Shown here: positions 7,209-12,011 of the stretch, one piece after another | Layout: each line of letters opens with the position of its first letter | Position numbering within the stretch: the first letter of the stretch is position 1 | From: Jimgerdemannia flammicorona | Taxonomy: Eukaryota; Mucoromycota; Endogonomycetes; Endogonales; Endogonaceae | NCBI GenBank assembly: GCA_003990745.1 | Contig: RBNI01005866.1 | Location: 1-12,011 of the forward strand | DNA length: 12,011 bases | Direction: 5' to 3' | Position numbers and translations under genes: made by a program | The notes under the pieces: generated by a model | Seen by the model: only the letters and a program-made list of their open reading frames with translations | Told to the model about the DNA's origin: nothing | Databases searched by the model: none

Positions 7209-8187
7209 TAATATATTGGGACTTTATCACTATCCTACAGGATAGCATTGTCTGTCTCATATGCTGGGTATAGAGTTGGTGGGCAAAGGAGTGGTGCATC
7301 ATCTTCACTTTCATCAGATTCACTGTCTGCATACCTTCTATAGATTACAGCACTATAAGTTGTGGGGTTGTAGTAGGCTGGTGGCTGTGGTTTATATCAC
7401 TCATACTCAGATAGTGGAGTGGTTGGTTCAATCTCAAGGGTTGTCTGAAGATATAAGTTGTATTCTCCAGTCTCTTCATTGTAGTTAAAGTAATCAGGGG
7501 TGAATGTAAGTTGGTATTCATACCAGTGGTCATTGTCCCAATAGATCTCATATGTGATTATGAACTGTTGTAAGTTCATTGGTAAGATTGGCAGTATGAT
7601 CAGGGTTGGCAGAGATCCTTGGCTTAAGGTCATGTCAGCATCAGAGGGATCATTGTCTTCTGCTTTGTCTTCATCAAATCGGATTATATCATAGATATCC
7701 TTCATTGTGTATCTGACTTGAGGCATTTGCAGAATATGGTCATCAGGATGTAAGAAGGTTCTGTCTGTAGTCTAAACATATTCAAGGTACTTGTGGTTGA
7801 GTTCTTGTATCATATCATCAATTTGGTCATAGGACAGAGTAGTAACCATTTCAGTGGTAGTAACTTGGAGATGGGAAATAATAGTGCTATACTTATAAAA
7901 GAGTTCTCAGTATTTGTGAGCAATGAGTTTCTAGTGTTGAGACATCTAAGTGATATCTGTATCATGGTGGTGTTTGATCATATCTTCTAGGAGGTAGCTA
8001 ATCTGGTAATAGCTTGAGATTTGTCTGATTCAGTGGACCTTGCTAAGCATGTTCAGGGTATTCCATCAGACTTCTACAAAGTAGAGGGGTGCTAGACTAT
8101 AGATATTCATGAGGGGCAAGGGGGTGTGGCTTGGTTGACAATGGCATTCCAAATGTCAGTGTGGATGTGGTTATAGATCTCAGTAGT
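7204..8187 (-). pseudogene. Broken reading frame of unknown function, interrupted by element 1
   Basis: A minus-strand frame reads from about 8110 to 7204. It has a stop-free run of 109 codons (7397-7726) and roughly eight stops elsewhere, all TAG, TAA or TGA where Gln or Arg fits. The product is rich in Asp, Glu, Tyr, Pro and Thr: an acidic helical part near IDDMIQELNHKYLEY, a Tyr/Asn/Glu stretch near YFNYNEETGEYNLYL, then a PPAYYNP segment and a SESDESEDD acidic cluster. A further coding-like piece at 8111-8187 is in another phase, so there may be an indel near 8110. The frame resumes at 1030-1150 beyond element 1. No family is recognised. It could be a host gene or a gene of another transposon; its start would lie under or beyond element 2. 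Confidence 0.55.
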
Positions 8188-8315
8188 TATGTTTATGTAT
8201 GTTTAGAAGTTGTGATTGTTATTTGTTTTGGTTCTCTATTTCAATACATCTCAATACTCAGTATATATACATTTAGTCCTGATTGGTAAGATTTTATTTG
8301 TATAAATCTTATGTT

Positions 8316-8377
8316 CTGTGACTTTGTATTGACTCAGTTTTATGCACTGTGACTTCGGTTTGACTCAGCTTCATGAT
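8316..8377. promoter_or_regulatory. Tandem 31-bp repeat carrying two TGACTCA sites
   Basis: The segments starting at 8316 and 8347 share ctgtgactt and then ttgactcag. Each holds a perfect TGACTCA (8330-8336 and 8361-8367), the core bound by Gcn4/CPC1/CpcA bZIP factors in fungi (established knowledge). They lie 60-100 bp upstream of the LTR TATA box on the minus strand, a fitting place for an activator. Binding is inference. Confidence 0.45.
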
Positions 8378-8381
8378 TGAG

Positions 8382-8462
8382 CAGGTGATTTCCAGATTTG
8401 TTCAGCTGGCGCATGTGATTTCAGTGGCTTGTTCAGAGGGTGATATGTGATTTCAGTGGCTT
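8382..8462. repeat. 32-bp tandem repeats in the LTR 2 U3 region
   Basis: The 18-mer atgtgatttcagtggctt is exact at 8413-8430 and 8445-8462, a period of 32. A diverged third copy begins near 8382 (aggtgatttccag). Short tandem repeats upstream of an LTR promoter often act as enhancers; no factor site is recognised. Confidence 0.7.
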
Positions 8463-8480
8463 ATAGGTTGTGTACTTACA

Positions 8481-8498
8481 ACTCTCCCCTTCTTAGCT
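8481..8498 (-). promoter_or_regulatory. Polypurine tract of element 2
   Basis: The minus strand reads AAGAAGGGGAGAGT directly before the LTR start TGTAAG. Its shape and position match the element 1 tract. Confidence 0.8.
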
Positions 8499-8908
8499 TT
8501 CAACATCCTCATCAGGGCCTTCTAATTTATTCTAGTATTATTACACTATTTGGGAGGTCAAAAGTCTGGTAAAGTTCATTTTTCTCAAAAAGTAGTATGT
8601 TTGTAGTACAGTTGCCTAATGTATTGGATTCATACATTAAAGGGTCATGTATTTGATGCCATATACTGAAAGTGATTCTGATGTCATTCACTACTGGAGA
8701 ATTTCCTCTAAGGAATCTTCTTAAATGTTTATACCTTGTTTTCCACCAGTAGTATAGGGAGAATAGGCTTGCTTTCAGTTTTGCTGTTTTTCCAGAGGAT
8801 CAGTATTCTTTTGTCTTGACTTGCTGAGTTCTTGATTTTGTTTGTGATAATTATAATGTTCAGGAGAGTAATATATAGTATGTACTGATGGGTGACAGAT
8901 AGTCAGTT
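8499..8908 (-). pseudogene. Possible Pol C-terminal tail after the element 2 chromodomain
   Basis: Past the first stop (8909-8911) the chromodomain frame stays protein-like for about 120 codons. A 49-codon stretch is stop-free (about 8737-8883), and later parts such as HQNHFQYMASNT and IQYIRQLYYKHTTF are punctuated mainly by TGA, as expected from decayed CGA Arg codons. No domain is recognised. If real, the polyprotein reached nearly to the polypurine tract. AT-rich DNA can look open by chance, so this stays tentative. Confidence 0.4.
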
Positions 8909-8949
8909 TTAGTTGTTCAAGAAATCATATTCCTGAACTAAGTCCATTG

Positions 8950-9065
8950 TATTCTGGAGATTGGTCTTGGGTTCCTATATTGCATCATGGATTGGATAAC
9001 CTTTCTATTTAACAAGATACTCTGGATAGTTCTTGTGGCTACATTTGTTGAAGATTTGTTCAACT
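8950..9065 (-). pseudogene. Chromodomain of element 2
   Basis: A YEVEQIF lead-in, EYLVK-stop-KGYP, I-stop-EP and the helix NLQNTMDLVQEYDF give the chromodomain pattern. The two stops are TAG exactly where the KW-GY and WEP tryptophans stand in the family and in element 1, each one G-to-A step from TGG. The domain would have directed insertion to marked chromatin. Confidence 0.82.
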
Positions 9066-9179
9066 TCATATTCTTCTTAGTCATTAATAATGACAGATGC
9101 AGGTGGTTCAGTGATCTAGTTTGAGAATAGCTTGTCATCATTCTCATTATATCACTTGAGATATTGGACATTAAAGACC

Positions 9180-10200
9180 AGGTGAATCCTAATGGTGTCT
9201 GATAGCACCAATTTGTAGGAAGTAGGAGAGACTTGTGCAATGACTTCAAATAGTCCAATAAACTTGCTGTTCAGCTTTGTAGATGGTCTGTGCTTGAGGT
9301 TATCAACTCAGTATCCTTGGATGTCTAGTAGAACTTTTTCTCTAATATCAAAGGTTTCTTCTCAGTAGTATTGGTTAATATACTATGACTGTTGTTCTTG
9401 AGCTTGCAATAAATTCTCAATTGCAATCTGGCTTAGATTATGTATTTGGAGCAAGAATTCTTCAACAGCTTCAACTGTGGAGAGTTCATCAGTAGTTTGG
9501 ATAAGTGTCAGAAGAGTATTTGGGTTTTGTCCTATATTAGCAAAGAATGGAGTCATTCCAAGAGAGGCTTGCTTGCTATTGTTATTGATAAACTTGACTG
9601 CAGTGAGGTGTTCATGCCAGTCATCTTATCTGTAGGAAACATAGTTCCTTAGCATTTGTTCCAGAGTTTGGTTCATTCTTTTGGTTTGGCCATCAGTTTC
9701 AGAGTAAAAGGCTGTAGATAGTGTGAGTTTCATTCCAAGGTATGCATGGAGGACTTTCCAAAAATAGCTGGTGAATTTCAGATCTCAGTCACTAACAATG
9801 ATCTTGGGAAGACCATGATAGCAGAAGATATTGACAAACAAGAGTGTGGCTATATCTGGTGCTGTTGCAGTAGTTGTAGTTGGTACAAAGTGGACTTGTT
9901 TGCTGAGGTAGTCCACAAAGACAATAATTACATCTTTTCCATTCTTGTTTCAGAGTAGTTGTATAATGAAGTCCATAGAGATTTGTTCCCAATTAGTAGA
10001 TGGTACTGGGATAGAGTATAGTAAGCCAGGTTTTGCTAGTGTTGAGAACTTGTTATATTGGCAGGTATCACAGGAAGTAATGTAGGTCTTTAGCTGATCT
10101 GCTATGTGGGGCCAATAGAAGTTTCAGGAGATAACTTCATAGTATTTGTCAAATCCTAAATGTCTGGCAGTAGGGGCATCATGATATTTGAATAGGATAG
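9180..10200 (-). pseudogene. Integrase of element 2
   Basis: The zinc-binding part has YHDAPTARH near 10155-10185 and SCDTC near 10065. The core has ISMDF (Asp at 9971-9973), VSD followed by TGA and DLKF (Asp at 9788-9790; the TGA replaces the usual Arg of SDRD), and GQTKRMN. In the last, the catalytic Glu has become Lys (AAA at 9680-9682), again with exactly 35 residues after the second Asp. A GAA-to-AAA transition explains it and removes strand-transfer activity. The C-terminal part continues to the chromodomain with several stops. Confidence 0.87.
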
Positions 10201-10282
10201 TCCTTCAGAGGTCTTGGTTGTTTGGAACATACAATCTGTCCTTATAGTAGATAGCATTATCCTTGAGCTAGTATTGGTTGTA

Positions 10283-10897
10283 CTAGATATACTTGTCAGC
10301 ATCATCACTGTTCAGAATTTCTCTGAGTACTTGAGCTTCCTTATCATCTGCATATGCTGCAATAATTTGTTTCATAATAGTATTAGTAACTAAGGTGAGA
10401 GTTTGGATAACTTCTTTGATTGGTGGTCTGGAGATTATATCAGCAATAATATTTTTCTTGCCAGGGTGATACTGGATTTCATAGTCAAAGTTGATGAGAA
10501 CTTTCATCCATCTGGCTTGCTTTTGAGAAAGGATAGCCTGGGTCTTGATATTGACTAATGACTTGTGGTCAGTCAATATGGTAAAGTGTGCTCCTTCTAA
10601 GTGTGGTTGCCATTTGATCAGAGTATCTACAATAGCTAGCATTTCTTTCTCATAGGTTGCATAGTTGATTTTGGCATCATTGAACTTGTGAGAATGATAG
10701 GCCACAGGGTGTCCTTCCTGCATGAGTACTGCTCCAAGGGCTAGATCAGAGGCATTAGTAGTAACTTCATATAGTAGGGCAGAGTTTGCCACTTGAAGTA
10801 CTAGAGTGATTATCAAGGCATTCTTCAGTACTTGAAAGGTGGTATCTTGCTTGGGTCTCCAATTTACAAGATTGTTGAAGTCTTTCTCCTGTTTCAT
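10283..10897 (-). pseudogene. RNase H of element 2
   Basis: This stop-free stretch of 204 codons is the longest in the window. It starts at an internal Met just after the phase shift, so the Met is not a real start. VTTNASDLALGAVL shows Asn48 where the first catalytic Asp stands in TDASD. YEKEMLAI (Glu85) and LTDHKSL (Asp110) are intact. It continues through the connection to integrase (QYHPGKKNIIADIISRPP, a block typical of Ty3/gypsy), ending at a TAG-type stop near 10283. Element 1 lost a different Asp of the same active site. Confidence 0.88.
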
Positions 10898-11049
10898 GGT
10901 CCAGGGCTATTTGGGTGAGGGCAGTGGCAATTTTGGCAAAGTTGGCAACAAATCACCTGTAATAGTTTGCTAATCTCAGAAATGACTGGAGGTCTTTTAG
11001 CTTCTTTGGTCTGGGCCAATTCTTGATTGTGGAGATTTTGCTGGAGTCT

Positions 11050-11720
11050 ACTTTAATTCTATTTAGTATGACAATATGTCTAAGGAATTTAATTTCTTTC
11101 AGGAGAAATTCACACTTACTGAGTTTTGCAAAGAGTCAGTTTTCTTAGAGTTTCAGTAGTACTAGTTCAAAGTATTCAAGATGTTCCTCCAGGGTTTTGC
11201 TGAAGACTAGGATGTCATCAATATAGACAATAACAAATTTGTCCAGATATGAGTGTAGAATAGTGTTCATCAGTGTCTGGAAGGTTGTAGAAGCATTAGT
11301 TAAGCCAAAGAGCATAACTAGAAACTCAAAGTGTTCATAGCCAGTTTAGAAGGCTGTCTTGTAGATGTCTTCTTCTTTCATGACAATTTGCTAGTAACTA
11401 TTTCACAGGTCAAAAGAGCTCATGAATTGTGGGTTAGTAAGTCTATCGAATATTTCATCAATTCTGGATAGTGGGCAACAGTTCTTGATGGTCTGTTCAT
11501 TGAGGTTATGGTAATCAATGCACATTTGCAGGTCTCCTCCTTTCTTCACAATGAAGAGGACTGGTGCACCATAGGGTGATATACTGGGTCTGATGAATCC
11601 TTGTTCTAGGAGTTCATCAATTTCTTTCTTGAGTATATTGATTTCTCTTAGAGATATATGGTAGATTGACTTGAAGGCTGGCTTGGTATCTGGGATGGTC
11701 TTGATTGTATGGTCTACTGC
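11050..11720 (-). pseudogene. Reverse transcriptase of element 2
   Basis: Reading from the edge side: [81 protein letters not shown], and the catalytic YIDDIL at 11214-11225, then FAKLSKCEF. This is the standard Ty3/gypsy order. Stops occur in the FDL-NSY region (former Arg and Gln), before TGYEH and in the KL-EN region. His replaces the usual Arg after MCIDY (CGT-type to CAT). Confidence 0.9.
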
Positions 11721-11995
11721 TCATTTAGATAGTAGGCCTTTCAGAAGTTTCTTTGGGAATATGTCTCAGAATTTCTAAAGTAAGGGTCTAACATGGCTGT
11801 TAACTTTGAAAAAGTCTTCTTCAGCATTCTCAGGTTCTCCTTTAGATGAGCAGATGGAGATGACAAAAAGAGGATATTTCTTGACCAATTTCTTGAGCTA
11901 TAGCTTATTGATATGGGTGATCTTTGGTCCAGAGTCGCTAGAGCTGAGTGGGTCCTTTTCACCTTGCAGTTTGAAGTTATGGCATCCTTTCTTGA
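11721..11995 (-). pseudogene. Protease-to-reverse-transcriptase linker of element 2
   Basis: The reverse transcriptase phase continues to the edge with CHNFKLQGEK, a DSGPKITHINKL segment, VKKYPLFVIS and a segment resembling the EF-DIFPKKL block that precedes reverse transcriptase in many chromoviruses. Three stops interrupt it. The aspartic protease motif itself is not in the window. Confidence 0.6.
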
Positions 11996-12011
11996 TTTTT
12001 TTTTTTTTTTT
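11996..12011. repeat. Poly-T run at the window end
   Basis: Sixteen T run to the last base. It may be a contig edge, low-complexity sequence, or another poly-A insertion like that at 2581-2593 seen only on one side. Confidence 0.7.

Larger units (their letters stand above)
8196..8480 (-). repeat. 3' LTR of element 2
   Basis: The right end (LTR start on the minus strand, TGTAAGT) abuts a polypurine tract and is well supported. The left end is inferred at TGTATGT (8196-8202), which pairs with ACTTACA (8474-8480) in 6 of 7 positions, giving 285 bp. TGTTTATG at 8190 is an alternative. The minus strand carries a TATATATA box at plus 8262-8269 and AATAAA at plus 8293-8298. U3 contains two sets of roughly 31-32-bp tandem repeats. 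Without the other LTR the target duplication cannot be tested. Confidence 0.7.
8196..12011 (-). mobile_element. Second chromovirus, 3' part (element 2)
   Basis: From the right edge to the left it holds reverse transcriptase, RNase H, integrase, chromodomain, polypurine tract and 3' LTR. Its Gag, protease and 5' LTR would lie beyond 12011. It is a different family from element 1: the LTR is shorter and unrelated, and protein blocks differ at many conserved-region positions. Decay is heavy and of the same C-to-T type. Like element 1 it lies on the minus strand and sits next to the broken unknown frame, which begins within about 10 bases of the LTR end. Confidence 0.88.
8909..12011 (-). pseudogene. 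Degenerate Pol polyprotein of element 2, 5' truncated by the window
   Basis: Codon phase is constant (first bases remainder 2 on division by 3) from the window edge to about 10900, through the linker and reverse transcriptase. It then shifts (remainder 1) and stays so through RNase H, integrase and chromodomain to 8909. The shift, near 10880-10900, equals one inserted base or two lost. Nonsense codons are spread throughout. Key-residue losses include RNase H Asp to Asn, integrase Glu to Lys, and both conserved chromodomain Trp codons to TAG. It is not functional. Confidence 0.88.

Noticed and set aside
7261..7488. Plus-strand open frame of 75 codons rich in His and Cys
   Set aside because: The His/Cys pattern is the antisense of the acidic, Ser-rich minus-strand frame, and the spacing fits no zinc finger.
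8316..8462. CRISPR-like array
   Set aside because: There are only two or three copies with no regular unique spacers, inside an LTR of an apparently eukaryotic element.
1..12011. tRNA or rRNA genes
   Set aside because: No cloverleaf or conserved rRNA segment was seen on reading; the only tRNA-related sequence is the primer binding site at 6781-6798.

Overview
The window is transposon-dense DNA and contains no intact host gene that I can recognise. Two degenerate Ty3/gypsy chromovirus-type LTR retrotransposons, both on the minus strand, fill about 10 of the 12 kb. Chromodomain integrases, an initiator-Met-like primer binding site, and strong one-directional C-to-T decay in CpG and CpA contexts suggest a filamentous fungus, probably an ascomycete with a methylated, repeat-rich genome. 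That placement is inference.

Layout: (1) 1-1145 is AT-rich flanking DNA with no confident gene; its right end (about 1030-1150) carries the tail of a broken minus-strand reading frame. (2) 1151-7203 is a complete element with 403-bp LTRs at both ends and a 5-bp target duplication (GGTAG). It has a polypurine tract, a primer binding site, and one gag-pol frame running 6732 to 1871. The domain order is Gag, CCHC knuckle, dUTPase, aspartic protease, reverse transcriptase, RNase H, integrase, chromodomain. (3) 7204-8187 continues the broken reading frame that the element split. (4) 8196-12011 is the 3' two-thirds of a second chromovirus (reverse transcriptase, RNase H, integrase, chromodomain, polypurine tract, 3' LTR), cut off by the window edge at a poly-T run.

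The most distinctive feature is a dUTPase domain with all five family motifs recognisable, in frame between the Gag zinc knuckle and the protease. This is the order used by betaretroviruses. The gag-pol frame is kept over 1,610 codons once a single 29-bp insertion is set aside. That insertion is a 13-bp poly-T plus one base and a copy of the neighbouring 15 bp, and it looks like a nearly empty retrotransposition event. All other damage seen is base substitution, mostly Gln, Arg or Trp codons turned into stops.

The two LTRs of element 1 differ at 27 of 403 sites by hand count: 26 transitions, 1 transversion, no indels. Five adjacent pairs are TG in one copy and CA in the other, the mark of an ancestral CpG deaminated on opposite strands.
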